From Eutypa lata (lineage: Eukaryota > Ascomycota > Sordariomycetes > Xylariales > Diatrypaceae): 64,000 nucleotides of DNA. This document shows positions 11,454 to 23,852 of this stretch, piece after piece (position 1 is the first letter of the stretch; each line of letters begins with the position of its first letter). The notes under the pieces were generated by a model. It saw only the letters and a list, made by a program, of their open reading frames with translations, made no database searches and was not told where the DNA came from. The stretch is taken from the NCBI GenBank assembly GCA_022661535.1, contig JAKULF010000004.1, positions 2,666,001-2,730,000 on the forward strand. The letters run 5' to 3'. A program made the translations under genes and the position numbers.

Positions 11454-12651
11454 AGTTAATGGTGGTGCATATGATCTAATAATTCCGTTCCCATGTGAAC
11501 TCCGCGCTTGGAAGCGGCAAGTTTGGGGTGAAGGCAGCGAGCTGCTGCGTGTGATAAGCCTTGCATCAGGGGTGTCACCCAAAAGTACCTGCCGCATGCA
11601 ACGTGTGTAACTGTGTAGAACCGGCTAACTGACTGACTGACTGATGGCTACCCCGAGTAGTAGCTGATTATGTAGGTGCAGCAGCTGTGGGGCCTGTCAA
11701 CTTCGCCGATCCCGACAACTCTAAAGACGTCCGGGATGCCCTACCTATCTGGCATTTTAATTGTGTGACAACTTGCTTTGAAGTAAACAATACTGCTTCT
11801 AGAGACGCAGCAAAAAGAAGTCATCGTCATCGTCATCGTATGATATATGAGCTATCTTGAACCTATGGATTATCAATCATATTAACCGGCATTCCACCTC
11901 CCTTTCTAAGGCTATAGCAGCTATATGTAGGTTGACCACCGAATACGAGTTCCGACTCTGACCGTTAATGGCTGTCAGTTGAACTTTGCATAGAAACCGG
12001 TAGATAAAAAAAGTCTTGGCCATGATGACCTTCGACGGGCACTCGGTATGCTTACGGAAGCTCAAAGCCGTCGCATCGTTCGCTTTCCCACTTTCTGTGG
12101 AGAAGGTCGTATCTCATCTCTGTCGGCAGCGGCTATCAATGCTACGACGAGAAGCTCCCCTGTGCCTGCTGTTATATCTGTGATTCCTTTTCCTCCAATG
12201 ATTATACGATCGCTCTTGGCAGAACCACGGTTTTTGCTGGTGCCTGGTCCTATCGGAACGTCACGATCGTAATATCTAGCTTGAACATATACCGGAGTGC
12301 GGGGGTCCATGTCTATACCCAACCTTATTCCCCCCAGCCTCCTGCCCGGATTAGCATGGGCTGTTGAGGCCCTCGTCCATGATCGTCAGGGCGCAGGCAA
12401 AAGTAACCCTGAAGTTCTGGAAAGCCAAGTATTTTAAACGAAAATGGAGCTTTTCCACCTATCTACACCCTTAGAAAGTCCATAGAACAATGTATCTAAT
12501 ACTCCCACCCTACGAGTATATAATACGGGACCAGCAGACTGCTGGATATCTGCCAACCTAGAATCTGAATGTCGAGCATTTCCCTTACTGCTTCATCAGA
12601 CCCTTTGATAATTTCTTCCCCGTTCAGCTTTAACAGTATTATACCTTAATC
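11454..12651. other. Divergent spacer with small tandem repeats
   Basis: No firm gene is seen between the divergent transferase and peptidase genes. It contains a short (GACT)n run at about 11625-11643 and a (TCATCG)3 array at 11821-11838. An 86-codon minus-strand frame at 12062-12322 has no recognisable domain and is not called. Confidence 0.55.
12517..12524 (+). promoter_or_regulatory. TATA-box candidate for the aminopeptidase
   Basis: TATATAAT lies 128 bp upstream of the aminopeptidase start codon, a plausible distance for a fungal core promoter with a short leader. Confidence 0.45.
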
Positions 12652-14032
12652 ATGTTCCGGCACATGCTCGTTGCGGCTCTGGCCGCCACGTCTACTGCTC
12701 TCTCGGTCATGCGCCAAGAGGCAAGCCAAGAAGAGCTATTCACAATCGAGCTGGCGCCCGGCGTAACTCAGGTTGTCACCGAGGAGCAAAAATGGGCGCT
12801 GAAGAACGTGAGTCGAATGCTAAATTATTCTCATACAACTCTAGGGTTATAAAAGATCGTGTGCCTAATTTCCTCTTTAGGAAGGGAAATCCTTCATCGA
12901 TATCACAAACCACCCTAGGCTCGCATCATCCGCAACAGACGATGGCCTCGTCAAGATCGCCGTGACGTACCCGACGTCTATGAGCCAAACCACCACGGTC
13001 GAGGAGCTCATCGCGAAGCTTAGCGCCGACAACATCGAGCAGACGCTGACGACTTTCTCGGACTTCTACAACCGCTACTACACTTCAGAGACCGGCAAGG
13101 ATGCCTCCGACTGGCTCCTGGAACAGGTCCAGGCCACCATTGACGCAAGCGAGGCTACAGGTGCGACGGCCAAGGCCTTCGAGCATTCGTGGACGCAGAG
13201 CAGCATCATCGCCACCATTCCCGGAAAGTCTACCGACAAGATCATAGTCGGCGCACATCTGGATTCGGTCAACGGCGGTAACCGGTCTGGAAGGGCCCCC
13301 GGAGCTGGTAAGTTGCTAAACTATTCCATACGCTTAGTTATATAGTCTGCTTTTGCTTGCGACTTTTTTTAATCTGACGCTCGTTCTGTTAGATGACGAT
13401 GGATCTGGCTCGATGACCACTCTGGAGGCTTTCAGGGTCCTCCTGAGCGACCCGAAGATCGCAGCGGGCGAGGGAGCCAACACCCTCGAGTTCCAGTGGT
13501 ATTCGGGAGAAGAGGCTGGGCTTCTGGGGAGCGCTGACATCTTCGATGCGTACAGCGCCGACGGCGAGGTCGTCAAGGCCATGCTCCAGCAGGACATGAC
13601 CGGGTACGGAGACAAGCCCATGGGCGTTATCACCGACCGCGTAGACAGTGCGCTCACGGAGTTCATCCGTAAGGTGATTGACGAGGTAAGAAGCAGAGCT
13701 CCTCCCCTCTTGCCCCGAGCGACAAACGCAACAATTTGAACCCGGACTGTATGTGAGTAAAGCAAAACGTGTGATTGCTAACAACGACGTGATTATAGTA
13801 CGCCGAAATCGGGTACGTCGACTCGGAGTGCGGCTACGGCTGCTCGGACCACGCGTCCGCGACGGCGGCGGGATACCCCTCTGCCTTTGTTATCGAGGCC
13901 GCGATGGAAGAGATAAGCCCTTACATCCACTCGGCCGACGATACCATGGAGACAGTCAGCTTCGCCCACATGGTGGAGCATGCGAAGCTGGTTGTTGGCT
14001 ACGCGTACGAGCTCACCTTTGCCGAGCTATAG
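12652..14032 (+). CDS. Secreted zinc aminopeptidase, family M28 (leucine aminopeptidase-like)
   Basis: It is predicted to remove N-terminal residues from peptides outside the cell. Four exons (12652-12807, 12881-13307, 13393-13685, 13799-14032) give 369 residues. The first 18 residues form a signal peptide ([18 protein letters not shown]), followed by a propeptide-like segment. The di-zinc ligands of the M28 fold are all visible: His178 in GAHLDS, the bridging Asp195 in DDDGSGS, catalytic Glu234 followed by Glu235 in [10 protein letters not shown], Asp262 in QDMTGYG, and His336 in YIHSADDT. A cysteine pair in ECGYGCSDH fits the disulfide seen in secreted fungal members. The length matches extracellular LAP1-type enzymes. 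The gene is flanked by gene-free spacers, so nothing in context refines the substrate. Confidence 0.94.
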
Positions 14033-15519
14033 GTAAGGAGGAAAGGAGGTCGAAGAGCGTAGGGTAACGGGGTGCGAAACCCGCGGCTAGATCTATAGCA
14101 CTTATTTCATAGATGCTAAACAATAGAATTATACCCAAAAGGTTGCTTGCTGAAGTTCGGGGGTTCTAGATATGCTCGTTATCGTTTTCGTGATGTGAGT
14201 GGGGACTGTGCACAATAAGTAAGAAGTAACACGTCTTTGTCCTCTCAAAGGCGATATGACCTAGATTATGCGGTAGCTATTTTTCAGGTGTCTTCCAGTA
14301 AACTATGTGGTAAGTAGAAGCTGGGGATGTTGAATATGGCGAAATCACGCCTGCTCTCCGAGTTTAGCAAAATGGGTTAATATACACCACCCCTCTTTAC
14401 AAATATAGTAACATTTAACACATGAGTTGTGCATTAAACCTCCCAACTCAACTATACTGTAATAACAAATATAGTGGTTATTGGGGCCAACGACATTATC
14501 CCTATGGTCCCTCCCTACATGTAAATGTAAGTTTCATAAGGATATGCATGTAGTGAGTCAATATGTATGTATGTTAAAACTCCTTCGTATAATCGCTCGT
14601 ACAGGAAACGACACTAATATCTAGATGCGACTAGTAACTAATGTGATGAATTTGGGCTGTGACGCAAATGCCGTGCTACATCATGCGCCTCTATAACAAA
14701 CATTAGGAAGAGGGCGGAGTTGTGTGATTTAAAAGGGGTTTCATTTCTTTTAATATATAGACACGTAAGGTCACTTGTGATACCTACCTACCTAGACATT
14801 TATATAACTGATATTAAGGAGTGAAAAGGTGAATCGTCAAGAGATCTATGAGGATGCCATATGTACGTAGACTCAGCTGACTCGAGCTGAGAACCAGAGG
14901 TACCTACCTAATAGAAACCCATTGTTAGCTTCATGGTCGGCATGTGCTTATGCAAGTGGGTGAGCAACCATGTATTATATTGTACCCTTATCTAACCATC
15001 GGGCATCCGAGGGGTATGACGAATGACGATGGCCTTATGCACTTATAGAAAGTAACGAGGCGACATGCTGACATGGTCGTTCCTCCCTGCACTAACCACC
15101 TACCCACCTAGGTACCTACATGTAGGTAGATATTTCTTGTATTCTTCAGTGTGCTTATAGAATTATTTATTAGAATATCAAGAATTGACGTGTAGGTGGA
15201 ACTTGAGATTTGGATGGCACTCAACAAAATCCAAGTCAGCATCTACGTGTACCTAGAGATATATAACTATGCGCGTCTAGAATAATGTATCGTCTAGCCT
15301 GCCTGTGCCTGCATGCAAACCTTCAATGTTTGGGTGAGTGTTTCGAGACAAGTCCCTATTTCCCTTAGCTTGGTACAAAGAATACCCGTCTAGCCCGTCA
15401 TCCACTTAGAGCAACGGCGGCCTGAGCTCCCCGGGAAAACCTTAGGTAAGTGTCAGCTTGACCGTAACTAGTTATTATATGAATAGAAATAAAGTCAAGT
15501 TTCTCCACCAAAGATCACA
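14033..15519. other. AT-leaning intergenic
   Basis: No gene is seen. Several TACCTACC-type repeats occur (about 14782-14793, 14901-14908, 15098-15128). The left end is the 3' flank of the aminopeptidase. Confidence 0.6.
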
Positions 15520-15591
15520 GCTCATTTGGTCTAATGGTTAGGATCCACGCCTTCCAAGCGTGGGGTCGGAGTTCGATTCTCCGGATGAGCA
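15520..15591 (+). tRNA. tRNA-Gly(TCC)
   Basis: This is an intact 72-nt cloverleaf. The acceptor stem GCTCATT/GATGAGC pairs with one G-T wobble. The anticodon stem CACGC/GCGTG has loop CTTCCAA, so the anticodon is TCC. The T arm is CGGAG-TTCGATT-CTCCG and the discriminator is A. There is no intron. Confidence 0.95.
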
Positions 15592-15595
15592 TTTC

Positions 15596-15602
15596 TTTTT
15601 TT
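15596..15602 (+). terminator. Pol III terminator of tRNA-Gly(TCC)
   Basis: A run of seven T begins five bases after the tRNA 3' end. Confidence 0.8.
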
Positions 15603-16529
15603 GCGTATTTTCTTTCGTACTTTAATAGTATTTTATATTTTTTACTTTTACTTCTCTTTACTCTTGCTGTTGGTAGACTGTACTAGGTAGGTATTGCCTG
15701 ATTGCCTGCCTATCTCATTATTGTAAACTCCTTATGTAAAAACGAGGACAGCTAAGAACGCGTGATGACGTATTATTGGGACCGTAGCAATAGGTGTCTA
15801 ATGCCTTTTAATTGGTCAACATCCCCAATCCCCAACCGTCCGCAGTCAAGCGACACAGGTTAACGCTATCAAAATTATGTAGGAGGTATGTACCTAATTT
15901 GGGGTACCTACATGTACATATTCAGCCTGGAGATTTACTCAACGGGTTATTTTTTACCTATACATAGACGACACAAGACCTCACACACATGGAAGTTTTT
16001 GTTGGCTTAAATTCCGATGACGTGAAATCAGAAAATGCTTATTGACTACATAGCTTAGGCCACTCCCTTCAATGTTCTTACCTACATACATAGGTGCCTG
16101 GACTGCCTGGATTGCTTGGCGTGACGCCCCTCGAGTCCTGGTCCCTAACTCTGTCTAGTCCCTTATTTTTTCGCGCCAGTACTAAAAGGAGTTGAGTATA
16201 ATTACTAAGGACATTTTAGTGCTGAATATCGCGCCAAGTGCTGAAGACAATTCCGATACATACCTGATCTTACCTCATACCTCATACCTCATATCTCATA
16301 CCTACACACAATTATTTACATACCTAAGGTACCCACGCAACTCAACCAACATATGTTTGCTCACACATATCCTACATTCCCTAGAACACTTTGTACAAAC
16401 AATTACAGCATTGCCCACTCACTTACCCAAGGCTGTTTGCCTAGGCTAAGGCGGACTAGGCGAAGGTCTGGTATCCATTGGTTATAGGAATAGGTTTAGC
16501 AACACTGCAGTTACAGGAGTGTCGCCGCA
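15603..16529. other. Intergenic, EFR3 promoter side
   Basis: No gene is seen. The stretch has T-rich sequence after the tRNA terminator and an ATACCTC-type repeat at about 16273-16305. The right end is the EFR3 5' flank. Confidence 0.55.
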
Positions 16530-19500
16530 ATGAACGCTATTCAGCAAAGATGCCGACCCAAGCACCAGGTCTTAGTTCTTAAGTGCTACCCACGAGCAGC
16601 TAGAGGTGCTGTCGATGTAAAACCCAATTCGAGCGAGCTGAGTTATTTACTATTTTACGCGACGTCACGAAGATCCAAGATCCAGAAGGTTGGCCAGTTT
16701 CTCGAGAAGAAAACCGCAAGCGACGTTTGGAGGTTGCGCATCGGGTACGTCCACCGTTCTCGTTTCTCCTTGAACGAAACGCCCACTAATTCTATATTCA
16801 TCCTCGAATCACAGAAATGTACAGGTTACGCTGCAGATACTAGCCGCTCTTATCGAAAAGTCACCTAAAGACCTTCCCCTATTCGCGACCAACATCCTCA
16901 AGGTGCTCGACCTTGTCCTCCGTTCCAATGACATAACCATGGTCGAGGCCTCGCTGCCTACTTTCGAGACCTTCTGCGAACACCACGATGCCTCCTCGCT
17001 CTTTGCCGATCAAGCCTACATCCGCCAGTACGAGGATGTAGTCAATGCATACGCCACGTGTGCATCGACTCGACAGAGCCCCGGGAAGGGCACCCCCAGT
17101 AAACCAATCGCTCTGAGATGGAGGAATGCCGGTCTAGAGGCTATTCGGAGTATCGCCGATTCTGAAGCCCTGTCCTCTGTTGCCGGTCGTCAGCTCGATG
17201 TTATTGTGCCTATGATACTGGAAAACCTATGGACCGACGATGGGGAATTCCTGCAAGTTATAATAGAGCGTGCTGATGCGGAAGGGAAGACGGAAGGCAA
17301 CGCTCTTTTGCGCCGTAGGACGAGCGTTTCTACCGTCAAAACCGACGGGACTGGCGGCGATACGAATCCCGTTGCTATCACGGGGTCCAGCGTCGATATT
17401 GACAGGTTAGCGGAAGAAGACACTGCTGTGGTGGCCGTGCAATGTCTGAAGCAAATATTCATCATTCCGACGAGGGCGCAGATCCACGGGGGGATTATGG
17501 CACTATTAAAATTTATTCGAGAACGACTCCGGGAAAAAGAGCCGGTAGTAAAGGCCGACGAGAACACGGGCCGTGATGGTGGCTGGGCCATTACTATATT
17601 TGGTCTTGTTGCGAAGTGGGCTCCGGTACAGGATCGGTATATTATTATGGTTGCAGTTATGGATAAGCTCCTACGAACGCAACCTAACATGGAGAATGTA
17701 GCCGAGCAGATCTCGTTGACAGCCATTGTCGCATCGCTCCTGCGCTCGGATGTCAACTTGATTGGCCTCAGTGTCATGGACGTTCTCTTGGGTTTGCTCC
17801 AACATATGAAACGAGTATTGAAGCACTCTGGCGGGATCAAAAGCAATGGCACAGTATCGACCACTGAGAAGTCGTCGGTGGTTGTTGACCCCACTGAGCA
17901 GATGTCAGAGCCTCACAAAGAACTTTTAAACCGCATAGAGCAGTGCATCGCCGACCTAGCTACTCATGTCTACTACGGTGACCAGATCTCTGATATGATC
18001 TCAACAATCCTTTCACGCCTCAAGCCCCACCCCAGCGCCGCGAACTCGTCGCCACCTGCAGAAAAGACAGATGGCGCAGCAGGTCCCAGTGATTCGACCG
18101 GCAACATGTCTGAGGACCAGCATCACCTCGACAGCTTCTTCACCCTAGATTTAGCCAAGCTCGCTGCGCTCAAGGCTATCAAGGCCATTTTCCTCGTTGC
18201 CAACCCGCAGACCAAAATCACTGGGAATGTGAACCTCACCCGAAACAAGGTCCCCATTCAGGTTTGGGAAGGGACTCAGTGGCTTCTACGCGATCCTGAT
18301 GGCCAAGTCCGGAAAGCTTACGCTGATGCTATCGTCACATGGCTTGATCGTGAAACCACCAAGGCCGACTGGAAAGCACGTGATGACACTTATGTTAAGA
18401 CATCCCATGCAGGTAACAAGGATACGCCGCGGCGTGCTGTTTCGAGCGCATCGCGTCCCAAGGCCGCAAAGGGCCACCATTCTCACTTTCTTGAACTTTT
18501 ACATCTAGCCATTTACGACAATGCGTTGCAATTTATTGATTCCGAATCCGATGTTGTCACGCTACATGTATTGTTATACAAACTGGTCGATAAGCTTGGG
18601 GTCAATGCTGTTAAATTTGGTCTGCCAATGATTTTCAGGCTTCAAGAAGACATCCAAGAAGTAGGAGACCCGCTTGCCAAAGTCCGTCTTGGTTGTCTCT
18701 GTCATGGCTACTTTTGGACCTTGACAGAGTCATTCGAATTCAAGGATACAGTGATTGGGAGGGCCATCCAAAATGAGATCTCAAGAAGGAGAAGTAAACA
18801 GTTCTGGGTGGAAGGCATTCATGTCCCACTACAGTTAGAATCAGGAGATGCTCCTGGTTTGTCGGGGACGCAACCCAAAATGCCTGTTCATGAAGTTGAA
18901 TCGGAAGCCCTTTTACCTTTCGATGATCGCCTACCCATGGTCGATCAGATTTGCACCAATTACCACTCTTCCTCAAGATCTCCTCCGACCAGTCCTCCGA
19001 CATCACCTGGTCGGAGTTTCACCCACCCAATCCTAAGTTCTACTTTGAGTTCCATACCCCCTATTGACGACGATGAAGGACTACCAGCCAGGTTCAAAGA
19101 GGATATGATGATAGAATGGACCCGCGAAGCCGCAATCATAGCACTTCAAGCAGGAAGCAAGTCGGCTTCTATTAGCGGTTCAAAAAGCGGAACTACTACT
19201 ACACAAGGCGCTCGGCTCACGGTCAACGGACTTGCAGCTAATGGACAGAGTCCCAACAGGCCTGTTTCTGCTTATACCGCCCATAACAATCTACGGCCGG
19301 CATCACACTCCGGGGCACACCTTGGACCTGTCGGTTCGTTGCGCAAAACTAGTGTACACAGCCGCGGGTCTGGGAAAAGTGGTTCAAGTCGGGGTATGGT
19401 TGCTTCTTTGGACCAACTCAAATCAGCCCTTTCAGGGGAAGCAGCGCGGCCACCTACCTTCAAGACAGTACCGGACGAAGAAGATAGCGATAGCATGGCG

Positions 19501-19956
19501 AGCTATGATTATACGCCCTCGGAAGTTTCTTTCAACCCAGCGGCCGTGGCCGAAAACGGCGGGGCTACTGAGCCAGGCCTCGCTCGGTCGAGGTCGAAGT
19601 CCCAGTCTCGGGAGAGGAGGGCGTCCGGAGATAGCGGCGGTCCTCTAACATCCCATCCTACCGACCCTGATGAAGTGACCGAGGAGGTACCACCCGTGCC
19701 ACCGCTGCCCGAAGGCGTCGTGGGAAGACCTCCCACATCGAACACGATGCTATCCAGACCCTCTACGCGAGACCATAACCACACTCCACCAAACTTTTCT
19801 AAGCGCAATTTGAAGAGTCGCGGTGGGGATAGCATCCTTAGCAGCAGCTTTGTAGACGCGAGCGGGGCCAGCACGGACTTGCAATCGATGCTAAAGGGGA
19901 TCGATAGCAAGTCGAGGGAAAACACCATCGGGAATCTTACGAAGCCGCCCTACTAA
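16530..19956 (+). CDS. EFR3: EFR3, plasma-membrane anchor of the PI4-kinase complex
   Basis: EFR3 recruits the Stt4/PI4KIIIalpha kinase to the plasma membrane together with Ypp1/TTC7 and so supports PI4P production. Two exons, 16530-16744 and 16815-19956, join through GTACGT...CACAG and give 1118 residues. The N-terminal block, from MNAIQQRCRPKHQVLVLKCYP through FYATSRRSKIQKVGQFLEKK, is characteristic of fungal EFR3. It contains a basic patch and Cys8/Cys19, which could serve in membrane attachment. The splice restores RIGNVQVTLQILAALIEKSP. Residues from about 90 to 700 look like helical ARM/HEAT-type repeat, with a low-complexity loop near 390-410. The last 350 residues are Ser/Pro/Gly-rich and probably disordered. 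No further intron is present in the long second exon. Confidence 0.94.
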
Positions 19957-21089
19957 GAGGACGAGATGCCTCCTACATAACGCTCGCTTATACATAAATC
20001 CATGGGTCTCTTTTGTCTCTGAAGTGGCTTAGTTAAAACGGCCACGGGAATTACACACAGGGCTGATTGATGCCTTCCGGAATCGAATGTTTCTTGCGTC
20101 CTACTACTATTACTACTACTGTTGCTACTTACTTTTTTTTGCTTATTAGACATGGGGGTTTTTTAACAGGGGTACGTCTCTTCACAGGGCAGATGAACTT
20201 TTTTGTATAGTATTTGCTTCCTGCTTGGGGGAAAGGGAGGGAGAGGGGGAGGTTTCGATCGAAGCACATAGAAGAAAGAACTGTTGGAGAAAAATTGGCG
20301 GCGCGGAAATGCATGCATTCATGGGGGGGCTTACACTACGGGAACAACAGCAGCAACAAAAAGACCTCTTTTCGGGTGTATATAGCATTGCCTTATTTAT
20401 TTTTTGAACCTTTTTTTTTTGTGTGGTCATTTTCATCTGTCCATTCTCGCTCGAGCTGCTGGCCGAATACTATATTACTAAGATTCTGGCAGCGTGGTGC
20501 ATTGATTGGGGTTGAGTTAGCTGGGGATGATCGTCGTGGTGGTGATAGTGGTGGTTGATGGTGGTGAATTTAATGCTAGACTGACTGATTGACTGGCTGG
20601 TTTATAACTACCTACCTAGTTACCTCGTAGTCTATAAAGGAAAAGCGTTTCTTGGATGTTGGGATGCTTTACTATCGCTCGCTTGACATAATTCATAGAT
20701 TTTCTTAGTATTTCGTAGGTAGGAGGCGGATAATGTCGTCTTTGGGGACTGTTGGTCTTTTAAGGGGTTGCTTAGGTAGATAGATACCTTGTATTGGACG
20801 CTTAACTACATAATAGGAGACAATTTTATGCAATTAGCGATAGTTCACCAGTTACAAGGTACATCTAGTTGTAGCTTCCATCGTTTATCTAGTTATCTTT
20901 ATCGATAAAGAATATTCCTATCATCGGCAACAACGACCTCCTCGGTTTCGAGTCCTTTTGCAACATTTGAGATCGAGTTTCTCGCTAGCCCGAAGTCTCA
21001 ATAGGTCTCATTTCACTTTAAGTACTCGCATACGTACATGTAGTCAGTCATATATACCCATATAAATACACACACACACACACACGAAG
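19957..21089. other. Intergenic between EFR3 and ATP12
   Basis: No gene is seen. It holds a (GGT)n-like run at about 20538-20563, several T-rich tracts in the EFR3 3' flank, and a CA repeat just before the ATP12 start. Confidence 0.6.
21068..21085. repeat. (CA)9 microsatellite in the ATP12 leader
   Basis: Nine AC dinucleotides end four bases before the ATP12 start codon, so the array probably lies in the 5' untranslated leader. Confidence 0.85.
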
Positions 21090-22448
21090 ATGAAGCCATC
21101 CTCGCGAATAGCCCTGCGCCTCGCCGCAACAGCAGCGGCGCATCGAGCTCCTCCTCCTCCCGGACCATTACGGCAGCTCACCCGCTGCTGCTGCCGCCGC
21201 TCAATCCACAGCACACCACCGGCCCCCGCGACCGTCTCCCCCGTCCACGGACAAGGGCCGCCGCCGAACCCGCCGCAGCCCGCCGCCGACAGCGAGAAAG
21301 CGCGTCTGGAGCGGCGGAAGAAACAGGCTGCCGAACTGCTACAAGCAACGTCGACATCCACAGCAACAGAAACAGCACGGGATGCGGAAACATCTTCACC
21401 ACCATTACCGACGTATACTCCTCTCAATTCATCATCACCAGTAGCAACAACAACAGAGAGTGGTGGTGGTGGTGGTGATGGTGGTAGTACCGGAAAGAGT
21501 AGCGCCGCAGACCGCGCCAGCGCCCTAGCCCGCAAGCGCTTCTGGCGCGACGTGCACGTGCGCGACGTCGACGGCGCCTGGGAGGTGCACCTGGACGCGC
21601 GCCCGCTGCGGCACCCGGCCACGAAGCGCGTCGTGCGGATTCCGGCGTCGAAGCCGCTGCTGGCGAGTGCGCTGGCCCTCGAGTGGGATCTGCTCGTCTC
21701 GGCGCAGCACGCGACCCGGCAGCACCTGATTCCGCTTACGGGGTTGGTGTGTCGCGCTATTGATATTGTGGAAGATGATGAGATGAGAGTGGGTGGTGGT
21801 GGTGCTGGTGTTGGTAGTGGTAGTGGGATTGGGGGAAAGGAGAGTGTGAATCAGAGCATACGTGCCAACATCGTCGATATGGTGATGCGATACCTCGATA
21901 CCGACTCCCTCCTCTGCTGGGCGCCTCCCCCGCGCTACGGCGTCGACGACCCCGTCGACGGGAAGAGCCCCGTCAGCCTGAGGGACATGCAGCGCGCCGC
22001 CGCCGAAGACGTCGTCGGCTTCCTCACCAGCCGCGTCTGGCCCGGCGTCGCGATCGAGCCCGTCCTCGACGGCGAGAGCATCATGCCCCGCCAGCAGCCC
22101 CCCGGCACCCGCCAGGTCGTCGAGGGCTGGGTCTCGGGCCTCGACGCTTGGGAGCTGGCCGGCCTCGAGCGCGCTGTCCTTGCCGGGAAGGGCTTGCTTG
22201 GTGCGGTGCGCTTGCTGGTTGAGTGGACTGAGGGGTGTGTTGGGGTTGGGGTGGGGGGTGGGGCTAGTTCTGGGGAGGTAGAGGGAAAGTTCGGTGTTGA
22301 GGAGGCGGCTCGCCTTGCTAGCATCGAGGTCAATTGGCAGATTGGCCGTTGGGGCGAGGTCGAGGATACGCACGATGTTGAGAAGGAGGATCTTAGACGC
22401 CAGTTGGGTAGTGTTGTGTTGCTCGTTAGTGGGATGGGCACGAGGTAG
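21090..22448 (+). CDS. ATP12: ATP12, mitochondrial F1-ATPase assembly chaperone
   Basis: Atp12 binds free F1 alpha subunit in the mitochondrial matrix and delivers it to F1 assembly. This is a single-exon gene of 452 residues. The N terminus is rich in Arg, Ala and Ser with few acidic residues, as in a matrix-targeting sequence, followed by a Pro/Thr/Gly low-complexity linker to about residue 145. The conserved core starts at RKRFWRDVHVRDVDGAWEVHLD and continues through RHPATKRVVRIP, ALALEWDLLVSAQ, IPLTGLVCRAIDIV and MVMRYLDTDSLLCWAP. A Gly/Ser-rich insert (about residues 231-250) interrupts the helical region before the MRYLDTDS block, and a second Gly/Val stretch lies near 385-395. Both look like local expansions of GGT/GGTGTT sequence. 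The downstream neighbour is convergent. Confidence 0.94.
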   Translation: MKPSSRIALRLAATAAAHRAPPPPGPLRQLTRCCCRRSIHSTPPAPATVSPVHGQGPPPNPPQPAADSEKARLERRKKQAAELLQATSTSTATETARDAETSSPPLPTYTPLNSSSPVATTTESGGGGGDGGSTGKSSAADRASALARKRFWRDVHVRDVDGAWEVHLDARPLRHPATKRVVRIPASKPLLASALALEWDLLVSAQHATRQHLIPLTGLVCRAIDIVEDDEMRVGGGGAGVGSGSGIGGKESVNQSIRANIVDMVMRYLDTDSLLCWAPPPRYGVDDPVDGKSPVSLRDMQRAAAEDVVGFLTSRVWPGVAIEPVLDGESIMPRQQPPGTRQVVEGWVSGLDAWELAGLERAVLAGKGLLGAVRLLVEWTEGCVGVGVGGGASSGEVEGKFGVEEAARLASIEVNWQIGRWGEVEDTHDVEKEDLRRQLGSVVLLVSGMGTR

Positions 22449-22889
22449 GGATGTGGTGTAGTGTGGTAGATGGGATGTGTATGATCTACATATATATATG
22501 TATATTTGCAAGGTTGTTATTATCTTCGAATGGAGATAGAACAGTCAACATATATAGCTAGTAGTATAATGATAGGTCATGTAAATCTATTTATTCAGTG
22601 ACCTAAACGCCCTAGACATCCTGCCTAAGTGAGAGCTCCTGGCCTAGCAAATCGATACATAAACCCAGCTTCCTGGCAATACCTAGCCTAACCTTATAAT
22701 TAAGAAATGAGATCGTATGAAAAAAGACTCAGCGTAAAACCCAAGCTGTAGGACTGAGCCAAAGTCGGCAACACTACGTTCGTAGTGTAATACCATTAAA
22801 CTTGGCACAGCAGTGGATAGCACGCGAGTCTATCGCCTATTACCATACAGAAAGAAAATAACCCGGAGGTTGCTATCCATGAACCATAC
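22449..22889. other. Shared 3' spacer between convergent genes
   Basis: ATP12 and the zinc-finger gene converge here. A perfect 16-bp TA-rich palindrome, TACATATATATATGTA, lies at 22487-22502. No gene is seen. Confidence 0.6.
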
Positions 22890-23726
22890 TCATCCGCTCG
22901 TCATGCCCCTAACATTCTTGCAGTGCCTGTTGATGTGCCGTTGCAGGTTGTCGTTACGTTTTTTGAGGTTCTTACCGCACTGTGGGCACGAGGTTCTCAA
23001 TTGATTATGCCTTGCATCGATATGACGACGGAGATCGCGTGGCTCCGCGAACGATTGAGAACACTCCGCACATTGGTGATCCTTTTTATGGCGCCGAGCA
23101 TGTACGCTAGCGATTCGTCAACATATATACCTTAGGAGTGGTTAGGCGACTTACCCAAGCTTTACTTGAGACTCGAAGCATCTGCCACATGTGCCGCAAG
23201 GAAAGTTGACCTGTGAACGAGAACTCAGAGACTCATTGACCCCCTGAATATTATCCGACATATTTTTCTCGTATGTTGGATGGGGAGCCAATGAGAGCGC
23301 CACTGCTGACTGCCGCGGCTTCCCCGAGTTCCTTGTAGGCTCCGTAGGCCCCATCAATTGGGGGTTACTGGCGGTACTGTTAAGCTTATCTGCTAAAAAG
23401 CTCGAGAGCGGGAATTGACTAGAGAGTGGTTCCTCGAACACACATCCTGACTCCTCTAGAGGCTCATCATTCGCTACTCCTAGGAGAGCGAATTCCGAAG
23501 TAGAGCCTCCGAGTCCTCCAACGAGGGGTTGTGATCCTAAGCTCGGCCTGTCCTCCACCCCATGGTAATCGAAGACGTTAACGACCCCGAGGCCATTATC
23601 AAGACTAGCAGAACCTTCCAGTCCATTAAAAAGGTCCAAGTCTAGCCATGACAGAGGGTTCTCAAAGTCGCTTTGTGCTTGACTACTGTTGCATTCTCTC
23701 GAGATAGGAGTTGAGGGAGGACAGAT
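22890..23726 (-). CDS. C2H2 zinc-finger protein, start codon unresolved
   Basis: This is a probable DNA-binding transcription factor. Two coding exons (to 23155, then 23106-22890) join across a 48-nt intron with a CTAAC branch site. The junction falls inside the first finger and restores its C-X2-C-X12-H-X3-H spacing. Two more fingers follow, C-X2-C-X12-H-X4-H and C-X2-C-X12-H-X3-H, and the protein ends 12 residues later. The N-terminal part is acidic, with hydrophobic clusters such as NPLSWLDLDLFNGLE, as in an activation domain. The frame is open up to 23726, just after a likely 3' splice site of a 126-nt leader intron (23852-23727). It has no in-frame ATG until 23352-23354, which would discard the acidic part. 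The interval given is the open frame and not a proven start. The factor's targets are unknown. Confidence 0.8.
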
Positions 23727-23852
23727 CTAGTCCTCCCTCGGGAGTCTTTGTCGTTGGGGGTAAACGACTTTTCGGTTTGTCCCGGCTACATTACAAATGT
23801 TGGATTGATCAGTCACTGCAATATTCTCTCTCTCACTTGACTGATAACTTAC
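23727..23852 (-). other. Candidate 5'-leader intron of the zinc-finger gene
   Basis: On the minus strand the interval begins GTAAGT and ends CTAG, with an internal GTGACTGAT that could serve as branch site. In the reading phase of the downstream exon, the flanking upstream exon has a stop and no ATG, so it would be untranslated. Confidence 0.45.

Noticed and set aside
12062..12322. An 86-codon minus-strand frame between the phosphopantetheinyl transferase and aminopeptidase genes
   Set aside because: It has no domain, no splice partners that extend it, and a length compatible with chance. It was kept out of the gene list for lack of support.
21525..22511. A 328-codon minus-strand frame antisense to ATP12
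   Set aside because: It overlaps the well-supported ATP12 coding sequence and has no recognisable domain or plausible start.
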